From positions 1 through 64,000 of the forward strand of contig CAUYUJ010003967.1 in the NCBI GenBank assembly GCA_963575745.1: a DNA stretch of 64,000 nucleotides. Reading direction: 5' to 3'. The stretch is from Prorocentrum cordatum (lineage: Eukaryota; Sar; Dinophyceae; Prorocentrales; Prorocentraceae). Position 1 is the first letter of the stretch. Each line of letters opens with the position of its first letter. The notes below the pieces were generated by a model that was given only the letters and a program-made list of their open reading frames with translations, did not search any database and had not been told where the DNA came from. Both the position numbers and the translations under genes were made by a program. This document shows positions 21,201 through 32,632 of this stretch, one piece after another.

Positions 21201-22655
21201 GGGACGTAACTGGGGGAACCGCGGGGCGGATACTGGGGGAACCGCCAGGGGCGCTTTCCACTGCCCAGCCCCTTGAAGCCCAGAGAATGAGAACCCTTCT
21301 AGGCAGAGTCTAGGTAGGCAACTTTCTTGTCGCGCAGGCACGCACTGATGTCAAGACCGCACGACCGCGATTCACTCCCTTCCCCTCCCTCCCTCGATCA
21401 TCGAATCTCCATCCTCAGAGGGCAGAGTAACCATCCTCAAACCAAGCACCGCGTGCAAACGCATCCGAAGAAATGACCGAACAGTGCAGGACAGTTCAGC
21501 AACCGCCTTCGTCATCTGCGGGGTGTTGCGACATCTGCTGCAAACGGCTGGCTTCGGCCCCGCCGCCAGGCGATCTGTCGAGGGTGGGTGTGGGGCAGGG
21601 CTGGTTCTGGGCCATGATTTGTTTGTGGGGGGGCAGCAAAACATTCGCCCTTGAACGTGAAGGCTGTCGGGTGGCGTTCCCGACGCGTGTGCGTCTCCAG
21701 GCGCTACGTCTCCAGGCGCTACGTATAGAAACCAGCTGCGAGAGCTGATTCGCTAACCCGAGTTTTCGGGAGCGTCCAAGATGGAGGTTCGCAAGACATG
21801 GGCCGAGGCATGTGTGCGGCTCACGGGGGGGGGGGGGCAGGGGACGCATCAAAACAGGAAAGGCGCTTTGAAATCTGGGGAGATATCATGGCCCTTGCCA
21901 TGACACCCCGCCCCCCAGCAGAGCCCAAAATCGAATCGATGTGCCGAATCGGCGGGCGCACGTCGGCAGGCCAGTAGCCCTCCGTTGCAGAACCGGAGCC
22001 CACGCCGGAATCCGAAGACGGACCGGATCGGAGGAATCGAAACGAGCCCTGCCCTTGAGCTATCACCCCAGAGATCCGACGTCGTGATTTTCTCAATGCG
22101 CGGTCCCCCGAAGTCTCGACCCATTCCCCAGGACCGGTTTTTCATCCTGAGTCGTTCTTTGACGGTCCCGGGGCCCGGCGAGGGCCCCTGGCCGCAAGTC
22201 GGAAAAAACCTCCGTCTTGACTTTTTCGATACCTTGGAGGTCTGGGACCCCCCCTCTTTAGGGGGCAAACGAACCTACCTCGCTTTGACCACCCTCGCTT
22301 CCAAGAGCTACCAAGCGAACTACGGCACGCACTGGTCAGGCCACTCGACGGGGAGGCGCGTGGTATGACTTGGCTTTGCCTGGAAGCGAAAGCGGGGTAG
22401 GATATTCACGCTCTGACTCTTCGCCCCCCCCCGAGCTCTGCTGACCTCCCCCGCTGCCGCCCGATCACGGTCGTCCTGCTGGCGGGGTGGGCGCGGCTCC
22501 TCCGCCGGCGCGCTCTGCTTCGCCGCCTTCGGCGGCCCGTCGGCGGCCGCCTCCAACGCGGCAGCCTTCTCGGCGCGCGCGCGCTCCGCCGCCCTCGCAC
22601 GGGGCGGCTCTGGAGCGTGCTCAGCGGGCCCTGGAAACGACAGGGTCGTTTTTTT
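21201..22655. other. Unassigned sequence
   Basis: No gene recognised on either strand. There is a 17-bp tandem duplication with CGTCTCCAGGCGCTA near 21,690-21,722, a G-run at 21,825-21,838 and a GC-rich block at 22,430-22,620. Confidence 0.5.
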
Positions 22656-23036
22656 ACCGGTTCCGTTTTGCCGTTTTTGTTCCCGGTTTCGACGCCGTTG
22701 TTTTACCGGTTCCGCCGCCGTTTTGTGACCGGTTCCGGCTCCGGCTCCAATCCTGGAACCGTTTTTTTGCCGTTTCCGGTCGCCGTTTTTTGCCGTTCCC
22801 ATTTTCAAGGGACATGTTTTTGGAAACGGTGAAAAAAACGGCCCTGCCGCTTCCGGGGCCCACAAAGGGCAAGAGTGATGTCACGATAAGATTGGCTCGG
22901 GAGGCGTTCCGGGATTTCCAATCCTGGAACAGTTTTTTTGCCGTTTCCGGTCGCCGTTTTTTTGCCGTCTCCATTTTCAGTGGGCACCTTTTCGGAAACG
23001 GTGACAAAAACGGCCCTGCCGTTTCCGGGGCCCAGC
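22656..23036. repeat. 171-bp tandem duplication with an ACCGGTTCCG-rich leader
   Basis: TTTTACCGGTTCCG recurs at 22,656-22,745. Then two 117-base copies, starting CCAATCCTGGAAC at 22,747 and 22,918, share CCGTTTCCGGTCGCCGTTTT and ACGGCCCTGCCG before ending at TTCCGGGGCCCA. A spacer of about 54 bp separates them. Confidence 0.9.
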
Positions 23037-23639
23037 GGGAGGCCCGGATGGGCCTCGTCGCTTCTCCCGTGCGGCCGGGGCGGCCTTCCGAGGCCCCAGG
23101 AGCGAAGGAACGACACTCGCGGGGTCCTGCCCAGAGGTGCCCCTCGAGTGGGAGGAACCTCCTGGGAAGGCCAACCTCGGGACTGGAGAACTCTGAGCCG
23201 GATCGCTTCGTACCCACTCTGAACATCCTACTAGCCAGCGCGTTCCGCAAAGCGGCCAGCGTCCTGCGCCCCCATTTACGCCACACAGCCAGGTGGGGGC
23301 AGGCTCCAAAGGCACAGGGCGTCACCCGCCACCCCCACTCCGACCACGCCTCCCCCGACCCTTCCCTCTGCCTTTGGAGCCCGCTTTTGGCCTAGGGACA
23401 GCCATTAAAAGGGGTCTCAAGGAGGGGGCCTGGTAAGGGCGCTGCAGATCGTGTGTGAACCCAGGCGCCGAAAAGGGGCGATTAGAACCTCCTCAGTTAG
23501 AGCTCCTCTCCACGAATCATCTGAAACGAGCGCTCCTGAAACCATTCCCCTCACGTCCGAGATCTTATATCGGAGGTGAGGGGGTGAGATCGAAGTGGAC
23601 CGGGTGCCCCCCCTACCGGGAAATCGATTTCGGTTTCGT
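23037..23639. other. Unassigned sequence
   Basis: Moderately GC-rich, no repeat and no recognised coding motif. Confidence 0.45.
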
Positions 23640-23927
23640 GTTCGTGCGTGCCGTGCGGGCGGGCGAGGCGAAGCTGCGTGGGCGGGCGAGAAAAAGTCTC
23701 CTGTGGCTGAGGCGCGGCCGGACCAAATGTCTCCCTTCCGGGCGGCCGGTGGCCCGCGGTGTCCCGCCGGTGTCCCGCGAAAGTCCCGTGTGGCTGAGGC
23801 GCGGCCGGACCAAATGATTCCCTTCCGGGCGGCCGGTGGCCCGCGGTGTCCCGCCGGTGTCCCGCGGTGTCCCGCGGTGTCCCGCGGTGTCCCGCGGTGT
23901 CCCGCCGGTGTCCCGCGGTGTCCCGCG

Positions 23928-23930
<3 letters not shown>
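23640..23930. repeat. 86-bp duplication grading into GTGTCCCGCG decamers
   Basis: GTGGCTGAGGCGCGGCCGGA begins copies at about 23,703 and 23,789, each running to GGCGGCCGGTGGCCCGCGG. The second copy grades into a GTGTCCCGCG / GTGTCCCGCCG array to 23,930. Confidence 0.9.
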
Positions 23931-23996
<66 letters not shown>

Positions 23997-24115
23997 GTGT
24001 CCCGATGAAGATGATGATGTTGATGATGGTGTCGATGATGATGATAGTGTCCCGATGATGAGGATGATGATGCTCATGATGATTATGTTGATGATGATGA
24101 CAATGATGGTGCCCC

Positions 24116-24164
<49 letters not shown>

Positions 24165-24745
24165 CCGATGATGTTGGTGATGAGGATGTTGATGGAAATG
24201 GTGTCCAGGCGGTAATGATGTTGATGATGATGATGTTGACGATGATTATGGTGTCCCGATGATGATGCTGATGATGATGTTGGTGATGCTGATGGTGTCC
24301 CGATGATGATAACAATGATAATGACGATGTTGATGATGATGTTGCTCATGATGAATGATGATGTTGTTGATGATGATGATGATGTCGATGATGATGATGA
24401 TGCGATGATCATGATGATGGTGTCCCGAGGATGATGACGATGTTGATGATAATGTTGATGATGGGAACGATGGTGATCATGATGGTGTCCCGATTATGAT
24501 GATGATTCTGATGATGCTGCTGATGATGACGACGACTGTCCCGATGATGATGATGATGATGATGTTGATGATGATATGATGATGGTGATGATGATGTTGA
24601 TGTTGTCCCGATGATGATGCTGACGTTGATGATGATGTTTATGATGATGATGCTGACGGTGCTCTCATGATGATGACGATGTTGGTGATGCTGTTGATGT
24701 TGATGTTGATGATGTTGATGATGTTGATGATGATGATGATGACGT
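23931..24745. repeat. GAT trinucleotide array with embedded GTGTCCCGATGATG units
   Basis: Long uninterrupted GAT runs at 23,931-23,995 and 24,115-24,163, otherwise GAT with GTT and GCT interruptions. GTGTCCCG, the motif of the preceding decamer array, reappears about eight times inside the GAT array. Confidence 0.95.
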
Positions 24746-24970
24746 TGATTGTGAGAGCGATTGTGATATCGATAGTGAGATCGGTATTGAGACCGAATGT
24801 GAGATCGATTGTGTGATCGATTGTGAGATCGATTGTGAGATCAATTGTGAGATCGATCGAATGAGATAGATCGAGTGAGATCGATTGTGAGATCGATCGA
24901 GTGAGATCGACCGAGCGAGACCGATAGTGATGTCGATACTGAGATCGATAGTGAGACCGATCGAGTGAGA
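24746..24970. repeat. 12-bp GATC-rich minisatellite, GAGATCGATTGT type
   Basis: About 18 units of GAGATCGATTGT or GAGATCGATAGT. This is the reverse complement of the array at 4,366-4,584. Confidence 0.9.
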
Positions 24971-24999
24971 CGTTGGTTCCCCCCCCCGAACCTCCTTAT

Positions 25000-26155
25000 C
25001 ACCCGAAGGGTGGTCGTATAGGTATGGAATTCGCGCATTGGCCCTGCCTGGGCACTGGAACGCTGGGCCTCATCTCCTGCTGCTTCTCGAGGTTCTCCCC
25101 GAGCATCATCTCCAGTGGCCCCCCATCGGGGCCGCCCCGCTCACGAACTGACCCTCGTCGACGAAGAGCAGCCGCTCGAGATGGGGCGCTGCCGCCCGGA
25201 CGATGGGCTGGTCGCGGTGGAAGCACCTGCCGATGAATGCCCTCGCCATCTTCTCTTCTGAACGGGCCCCAGGACACACAAATCAATACACACACATAAA
25301 AGGATTCCCCATATTTTCCCATGTTTTTGGGGTTTCTGTCTTCTCCCCCACTTCCCATATTTCCGCATATTTTCTGGGGAGTCGACAATTAATTGTGTCT
25401 GTGTGTTTTCCTCCTGATCTTCTCCCTGCGCCTTGCGCAGCTCGCAGCGGGGTTAGGAGCTGCTGCGGCCCAGGGTGCGCAGGTCGGGCTTCAGGATGCG
25501 ATGCCGGTAGAGGGCAGGTCACCTCGTCCTCAGCACCACGTGGTCCTTCTTGCTCTGCCCCGCGAGAATCTGGCCAACGCCGCGCAGAATCGCGGCCGTC
25601 GCGACGCGCAGGTGCGGGGGGCCCCGTGTCAGGAAATCGACGTTGTCTCCCTGCCACGCCTCCTTCTTCAGCTCGAGAGACTGCTTGTTGCAGGCGCCGC
25701 CGCCTGCGTTGCATGCCAGAAGGGGCCCCGCCTCGGAGTCGATGTCGCAATCGAGGTGCCGCGCGCTCTTTGCGTCGGCCATGTCCCGAGCCAGGCTGAT
25801 GGCGAGGCGCCTGTGGGCCTCGTCCTGCTTGTTGTTACCATTCTTGTCGGCGCCGCCCTTGCCGGCCCCGCGGCGGCGTCGTCCTCGCCTTCCCCCTGGT
25901 TCCGCTTCGGCAGCCGCTGGGGCCAATGGGGCGTCTCCACGTCTCTGCCCATCGACGCATCGGGCGCGCACCCGCCCGGCGTCTTCGACACGTTGGCGCG
26001 GCCGAACAGGCGGGCGGAAACGTGGATGACCACGCAAATCGTCCAGACTCATGCCCTCGAATTCGCGCGCCGAGCAGGCGCGTGAAAACGCGGGCTTGAC
26101 CTCTCTCAACGACGACGGGCCCGGCGTTCTGCAGTGACCTCGGAAGATCGATCAT
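25000..26155 (-). pseudogene. Protein-coding relic in shifting frames, unknown family, interrupted by a dispersed repeat
   Basis: Minus-strand reading gives successive coherent blocks whose codons nearly all end in G or C. They are MIDLPRSLQNAGPVVVERGQ (26,155 on); VSARLFGRANVSKTPGG and GRDVETPHWPQRLPKRNQGE; then in a new frame GGADKNGNNKQDEAHRRLAI, SLARDMADAKSARHLDCDID and LRVATAAILRGVGQILAGQS, ending at a TGA at 25,519. After another frame change come RILKPDLRTLGRSS and LRKAQGEDQEEN. The dispersed repeat (25,253-25,418) follows, then MARAFIGRCFHRDQPIVRAA and ERLLFVDEGQFVSG, then MMLGENLEKQQEM. At least four frame changes are needed. The coherence and third-position bias argue for real coding ancestry. 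I do not recognise the protein. Introns could account for some shifts. Confidence 0.45.
25253..25418 (-). mobile_element. Dispersed repeat of about 165 bp, copy 2 (introner-like or SINE-like)
   Basis: Minus orientation: CAGGAGGAAAACACACAGAC, then GAAAATATGCGGAAATATGG, GAAGACAGAAACCCC, GGGAAAATATGGGGAATCC, TTTGTGTGTCCTGGGGCCCG, ending TTCAGAAGAG. The blocks match 15,021-15,193 in order. It lies between two protein-like segments of the minus-strand relic and ends with CAG followed by AAGAG, as an intron would; the left end has no GT (GA is the candidate donor). Confidence 0.85.
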
Positions 26156-26980
26156 TCCATGCGTTTAGCGGGGCTAGCGCGACAAGTGAGAACCTGGCGA
26201 CAGTGAGCGCGCGCGTTCGTTGGGGTGAGTACTCGGCTGAAGCTCCTAATATCGTGGACTCGTCTGAGATTACTCATCGGGCCCAGTCGGAGGCGCGTCG
26301 GTCTCGATCTCGGCCGACTGCTGCTGCGACGACTCGGCTGCGGCCGCCTCCGTCGGCGGCGGCGTGGCCGCGGTGATGTGCCTGGCTCAGCGCGCGGCAA
26401 CGTCTACGGCGGCGAAGACGGATGAGCTTGCAGCGCGCGGCAGCAACCGGAAGCCCCCCGCAACCTCCGCAACAAATTTCAGATCAAGCGCCTCCGAGAC
26501 GCTCCGAATGTCATCCTGCCGTTGCAAGACGCAGAGGCATGCAGGCGGAAAAAGCGATCCAATTGCTGCCGACTGACTCCCAAACGATACAGCACCGCAC
26601 AGAACACTGAGAACATGCATATGATGGGTGGGTCGCGTGGCCCAGCTCTGAACGAGTTGGAGTCTAAGCTCTCGAGCTGGGGGTTCGAAGGCTTCCAGTG
26701 GGCCAGGAGGGACTTGTTCGACATCTGGTGCGGGCGCGACCCCTCCCAGTCCGCGGCCTTGCCAGCCGTCGGGGTCCTGCAGAGACGCGCGAGAGCGGCC
26801 TCCAGCTCGTTGTATTCTGTAGTTTCCAAAAAGAACGTTTCCAGTCCACACGAGACTGCACTTTGCCCGCGCCCCTGTCATCCGAGCCTCGTCAACTTCT
26901 TGGGAATGCCCTGTTGCCGGACAGGGCCCAAGGAACGTGAGGGGGCCCAGGCGGCCGATGCCCTGCGTTCGATGTCATGA
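26156..26980. other. Unassigned sequence with weak minus-strand protein-like reading
   Basis: The minus-strand frame at 26,479-26,829 contains TTEYNELEAALARLCR and, near its end, GVSRQQLDRFFRLHAS followed by CNGRMTFG. The last part loosely matches the EF-hand spacing (L-x-x-F-F-R-L, G at loop position 6, hydrophobic after it), but the first loop acid is missing (His). The plus strand has an equally long frame (26,522-26,980). I would not annotate a gene. Confidence 0.3.
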
Positions 26981-28484
26981 TGAGTGCTATCTCGGCGACC
27001 GGATGGGGCCCCAGATAACGAGCCTGCTCGCGCATCTTCCCTCCAGAGACACCTCCCCCCTCTTCAAAGACTGTTTCAAGCAAGCGTCATAGACACTGAA
27101 GGGGCAAGGTCAACTCAAGGTTTGTCATATTCTGCCCGAAGCTCACTGGGGCCGGCCGGTTGTTCTGTAAGCGGTCGTGCCCCCTCAGCATGCTTCAGAT
27201 GACTAGGATCAACCTCGGGGCTCTCCCACTCGGCCGTGAGCTCTGCACGACAGGCGTCGGTCTGTTCCACGTCGCGTCGCCAATCCGCTATCGGCTCTCC
27301 AAACGTGGCAAGGAAAGCCTGCGCGACGAACTGATCGCCCGTGAGCCCTCCCTGCTGAGTTTCATGAGCGCCCGACCTCCCTCCCCATCAGGCTGAGAGC
27401 TACGAATTGCCCATGTGTTCCACTGCCTGCGTGGCTCGTCTCGGCTCACCCCTGGCCCTGGAGGGCACAGCCTCGGTTCGAGCGAGATTGTCAGACGTGC
27501 GATCGCAGCATTATGACGCGGCTCATCAGTCTTTGACAAGCTGCTGCTCCATCGCCGCGGAGGAGGGAGACATGTGTGTGCTCAACAGATCCCACGTCGG
27601 CCTTGAGAAGAAACGCGTAATGAGGAGGAGGAGGATGAGTAGAGGCATCTCCACTTGGTCTAGGGTCGGCCGGACGAAGTACCAGGAAAGAAACGAGGGG
27701 CAGGAGGATCATGTATAAGGAGACGAGAAAGATGAAGCAAGGTAATGACAACGTAAGAAGACCGAGCATGCTGGTATGCTGTGGCAAAAACGGGTCTCAC
27801 GGTATATGTCGCTGGGTACCTGGAAGTGGAGGTGAGACCCCTATCCCTCTGGCGCAGCTTACCAAGCAAGATCTCATTGCTCGCATGTGCAACTATCGGT
27901 GTTATCCTGTCACGCAGAGCCCTTTTTCCACGGGAGCTCCTCGCCACCGATGCCAACTCCTCCCCTCTCACTTCGCCTCCTTTGCGAACGGGAAGGTGAA
28001 CCTTACGGAGAATTGGTGAGAATGCGTCGGTAGAACATGCCGCTCTGACGGGACTCGACGAGGCCTTGACCGCACGACGAGCTTCCGACTCTGCTCGGAG
28101 ACTGGACACACGCACTTCGCTGGGCTCTCAGGCGGAATGTGGCGGCCACGCGCTGGACACACGAGCGGAGGGCCGCCAAACCAACCCTACCGCTGAGGGC
28201 CGAGCGCTGGAACTACGTGTGGCCGCGCATGCGTCCGGCTGTCGCCCAGGCCAGCCGCGTCGTGTGCCTCCGGCCTCCTGGCGCCATTCCGCCTCATGCC
28301 TCTCCTAGTCCTCGGGCGGTGGGGGAAGGGGCGACGACCCCGGCAAAGCTGGGAGGAGCGGGTAGGTGGCGGAATAGAGGCTGGGGGAATTCTGGAGTCC
28401 CTCGTCGTTTCATAAGGTTTTTATCGAGTGAAACGCTCTTTCACCCTTAACGGTTGATGTTTCTTTTGTATTTTTTTTTTCGCC
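26981..28484. other. Unassigned sequence
   Basis: Several frames of 70-150 codons on both strands (for example minus strand 27,660-28,115 and plus strand 27,711-28,019) without recognised motifs or repeats. Confidence 0.45.
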
Positions 28485-28539
28485 GTGATCCCCTCATACG
28501 AACATTTTCTCGTTACGTCGTTCTCTAGTGTCCTCTCTC

Positions 28540-28566
28540 TATCTTTGTCTCTCTCTCTCTCTCTCT
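28540..28566. repeat. TC dinucleotide microsatellite
   Basis: CTCTCTCTC run of about 25 bases. Confidence 0.9.
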
Positions 28567-28584
28567 TTGTCTATATCCTGCACC

Positions 28585-30570
28585 AGGCCAATGCATGCCG
28601 ATGCGATACAAATCCATTCCCAACCAACACCAATGCCAATGCAATGCCAATGGGGGGATCCTTTCGTTCGGTAGATTTCAACAGGAATACTTCGTGGATG
28701 ATGTCATTACGAATCCTTCTTCGGAGGATTTCAATAGCAATGCTTATGTGTGGGGTTTCGATAGGGATCCTCATGTGGAGGGTATCACTAAGAATCCTTG
28801 GAATCGTTCTTGTGGAGGGTTTCAGTAGGAGTCCGTCTGCGGAGGGAGCCATTAGGACTCGCCTGCGCAATGCCAACGCACTGCTAACGCACTGCCATCG
28901 CAATGCCAAACCAATGCCAAGGCGACCTCAATTCAATGCCAATGCAATGCCAATGGGGGGGATTGTTTGTGGTAGATTCCAAAAGGAGTCCTACCTGTGG
29001 AGGGTTTCGATTGGAATCCTTCCGTGGGGGGGTTCAGTATGAATCTTTTATGTGGGGGGCTTTCAAAAGGATCCCTTCTTGTGGAATGTAAGGAATCCTG
29101 CTGTGGTGGGAGCCATTCGAACTCGCCAGCGCAATGCCGAAGCAGTGCCAACGCAATGCCAAAACAATGCCAATGCAATGCCAATGGGGGGAACTGTTTG
29201 TGGTAGATTTCAATAGAAATCCTTCTAAGAGCCCTTATTCGGGGGATTTCGATAGGAAACCTTCAATGGAGGGCTTCGCGTGGAACCCTTCGGTTGAAGA
29301 TTTCAATGTGAATCCTTCTTGTGGGGGGATTCAATAGGCATCCTTTTTGTGGGGGTGTTCACTAGGAATCCTTCTGTGAAGTGTTTGAGTAGGACTCGCC
29401 AGCGCAATGTCAACGCAATGCCAACGCACTGCTAACGCACTGCTAACGCACTGCCATCGCAATGGCAACGCAATGCCAATGCGATGCCAAACCGTTGCCA
29501 AACCAATGCCAATGCAATACCGATGGCGGGATTCCTGTCTTCCAACAGCTTTCACTAGGAATCCTTATGTGAATGATTTGGTTACGAATCCTTCTTCGGA
29601 GGATTTCGATAGGAATCCCTCCTGTGGGGGGGTTCGATTGGAATCTTTCTGTGGGGGGGTTCACTTTGAATCCTTCATGTGGGGGCTTTCAAAAGGATCC
29701 CTTCTTGTGCAAGGTTTTCATATGAATCCTTTTGTGGGGGGCCACCAGAACTCGCCAGCGCAATGCCGACGCAATACCAACGCAATGTTAAACCAATGCC
29801 AACGCGATCCCAATTCAATGCCAATGCAATGCCAATGGGGGAAATCGTTTGTGGTCGGGTTCAAGAAGAATCTTTCCTGGAGGGCTTCGAATTGAATCCT
29901 TCCGTGAGGGAGCTCCATGTGAACCCTTCTTGTGGGATGCTTCAATTGGAATCCTCCCGTGGGGGGTTCAACAGGACTCATTCTGCGAAGGGAGGTGTTG
30001 GAACTCGCCAGCGCAATGCCGGCGCAATGCCAACGCAGTGCCATCGCAAAGCCACACCAATGCCAAAGCGATCCCAACCCAATGCCAATGCACTGTCAAT
30101 GGTGAAAATCCTTGGTGGCAGATTTCAATAGGAATCCTTCTGTGGAGTGTTTCGCATGGAATCCTTCTGTGGAGGGTGTCAACATGGACCGTTTTTTTCT
30201 GGAGGGTTTCAATAGGAGTCCTTCTTGTAGAAGGTTTCGATCGGAGTCCTTCTGTGGAGGGTCCCATTAGGACTCGCCAGGGAATTGTTTGCCAAATGCA
30301 AGCACGCTAGCAACGCACTGCCGAGCGCAATGCCAACGCAATGCCAATGCGATGCCAAACCATTGCCAAACCAATGCCAATGCAATGCCAACGGGGGGTT
30401 CTTTCTTTCGAAGCATCTCAATCTCAATCCTTCTGCGGGTGATTTTAATAGGAATCCATATGTGAGGATCCAGTAGGAATCATTCAGTGGTGGGTTTCGA
30501 TAGGGATCCTTCTGTAGAGGATTTCACTATGAATCCTTCTTGTGGGGGCGTTCAATAGGAATCCTTCTAG
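28585..30570. repeat. Composite array: CAATGCCAACG minisatellite alternating with GGAATCCTTCTGTGG units
   Basis: Two unrelated minisatellites alternate about seven times. Blocks of 60-130 bp made of 5-6 and 11-bp steps (CAATGCCAA, CAACGCAATGC) lie near 28,590-28,650, 28,865-28,960, 29,125-29,190, 29,400-29,525, 29,755-29,840, 30,005-30,105 and 30,285-30,395. Between them are blocks of 150-220 bp built from units of about 32 bp with AGGAATCCTTCTGTGG and GAGGGTTTCGAT. The junction into each CAATGCC block is usually ACTCGCCAGCGCAATGCC. Composite period is about 230-350 bp. Confidence 0.93.
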
Positions 30571-31286
30571 GGGGGGGGGGGCAGATGAGGCCGCGTCGCA
30601 TTCCTTGTTTTCGCCGCCGACCCCACCCAGATTTTATTTATATTTTTTATTGGGGGGGGGGAGAGAAAAAAAAGAGGAGGAGGAGGAGGAGGAGGAGGAG
30701 GAGGGGGAGGCGGAAGGAGAGGAGGACGCCACAGAGTACGCACACCACTGAAAGACGCACGCGCGAACTCAGTGTGAAAGCCTCGCGCGCGCGCCCTGAA
30801 CCCCGAGGGGCTCCACAATCCCCCGTTCTCGCGGAGTAGGGGGATGGGAGAGGGCGAGATGGCGACGCGGACATGAATAGGCTTACTGAGGGGAGGGGGG
30901 CGAGGGAAGGGGGTGAGGGAGGAGAGGGGACTGATCGTTGGATCGACTCGCGCAAACGACGTGTAACATGGATTTCATCACCTGGTAAGCTAACAAAGGA
31001 CTGCAAATCTCACTCGTCGATTTCTGCGAGACCTCATCACGTGGAGTCGGCAATACGAATCTGCACAGAGTTGAAAACATCCCCGAACCACGATGGGAAG
31101 AGGACGTCGACCTCCGAGAGCCTCTATCCAGCAACTCCCCTCGCCTCCCTGACGGTCGGAGCTGCCTCTGCCTCGGTGGCCTCCGTTACCACCATGTCCC
31201 CGGACACCTTCAATGAGCTCTGGCAAACCTCGGAGGAAGGCAGCACAAACCATGGACAAACGTGGGGGTGGGGGCAAGGAGTAGTT
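30571..31286. other. Unassigned sequence with G-runs and a GGA microsatellite
   Basis: G-runs at 30,570-30,582 and 30,651-30,660, GGA repeat at 30,674-30,712, then mixed sequence. No gene recognised. A 676-codon plus-strand frame (30,873-32,903) runs from here through the adjacent satellite and is an artefact of its in-phase 90-bp units. Confidence 0.5.
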
Positions 31287-32632
31287 CCCAACAATCCTGT
31301 GGTGTTGGGTCCTCGTTTTGAAAAGACAGCGCCCCGCGTTCCTCCTCCTCTCCTCCTCCTCCCTCTCCTCCCCCCTCCTATCCTGCCTCTGCCCTCCGCG
31401 TGCTGTGTTTCGGTGCACCCCAAGGGCTCCAACGGCTGCGCTCGCATGGTGCAACCGCGCCCAGTTCCGGCACACCCCTCACACGTTTCGTGGCCCCAGG
31501 AAAGGGGCTCCGCCGAGGGCCCCAGTGGCTGCGCTCGCATAGCACCACCGCGCCCGATTCGGCACACCCCTCACACGTTTCGTGGCCCCGTAGGGAACTC
31601 CACCGAAGGTCCCAACGGCTGCGCTCGCATGGCACCACCGCGTCCTTTTCGGCACACCCCTCACACGTTTCGTGGCTTTATGAAGAGCTCCACCGAGGGC
31701 TTCATTGGCGTCGCTCGCATGGCACTGCTCCCGTTTCGGCACACCCATCACACTCGTCGTGGCCCCATGGGGAGCTCCACCCAAGGCCACAACTGCTGCG
31801 CTCTCATGGCACAACCGCACCCGTTTCGGCACATCCCTCACACGATTCGTGGCCCCATAAGGAACTCCACCGAAGGTCCCAATATCTGCGCTCGCATGGT
31901 GCAACCGCGCCCAGTTTCGGCACACCCCTCAGACGTTTCGCGGCCCCATAAAAGAAAGGGGGCCCCACCGAAAGTCCCAGTGGCTGCGCTCGCATGGCAC
32001 CACCGCACCCGATACCCCTGGCCCCATCAGGAGCTCAACCGATGGCCACTGTGGCTGCGCCCTCATGACACCACCGCGCCCGATTCGGCACACCCCTCAC
32101 ACGTTTCGTGGCCCCGTGGGGAGCCTCACCGGAGGTCCAAGTGGCTGCGCTCGCATGAAACCACCGCGCCTGGTTCAGCACACCCCTCACACGTTTCGTG
32201 GCCCCAAAGGAAACTTCACCGAAAAACCCTTCAACGGCTGCGCTCGCATGGCGCCACCGCGCCGATTTGGGCACACCCCTCACACGCTCCGTGGCCCCAC
32301 AGGGGGCTCTACAAAAGGGCCTCAAAGAGCGCGCTTGCATGGCACCACCGCGCCCATTTCGGCGCACCACTCACACGTGTCGCGGCCCCGCAGGAGCTCC
32401 TTCGAAGGCCCCAAGGCAACGCCCGCATGGCATCACTGCGCCCGTTTCGGCACACCCCTCACACGCTTCGTGGCCGCGCAAAGGGGGCTCAGTCGAAAAC
32501 CCCAGGGCACCGCCCGCATGGCACCACCGCGCCCAGTTCAGCACGCCCTCAGACGTTTCGCGGCCCCAAAAGGTGCTCAACCGAAAGCGGTCGGTACCCG
32601 CAACGCGATACTCACAACTGCAAATGGTTGGG
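31287..32632 (+). mobile_element. Interspersed element with internal 90-bp satellite, copy A
   Basis: Ends are CCCAACAATCC at 31,287 and ATGGTTGGG at 32,624-32,632, an inverted CCCAACMAT. Inside, a TCC-rich tract (31,340-31,385) leads into about 13 units of roughly 90 bp with GCTGCGCTCGCATGGCACC and CACACCCCTCACACGTTTCG. Copy B (36,603-37,646) in the opposite orientation has the same ends, flanks and unit, so the boundaries are defined by comparison. No transposase is encoded; the long open frames are repeats of about 30 residues. Confidence 0.7.

Noticed and set aside
26479-26829. Possible EF-hand in a minus-strand frame
   Set aside because: Only part of the loop pattern fits, the first calcium ligand is His, and the plus strand has a longer frame. 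Too weak to annotate.
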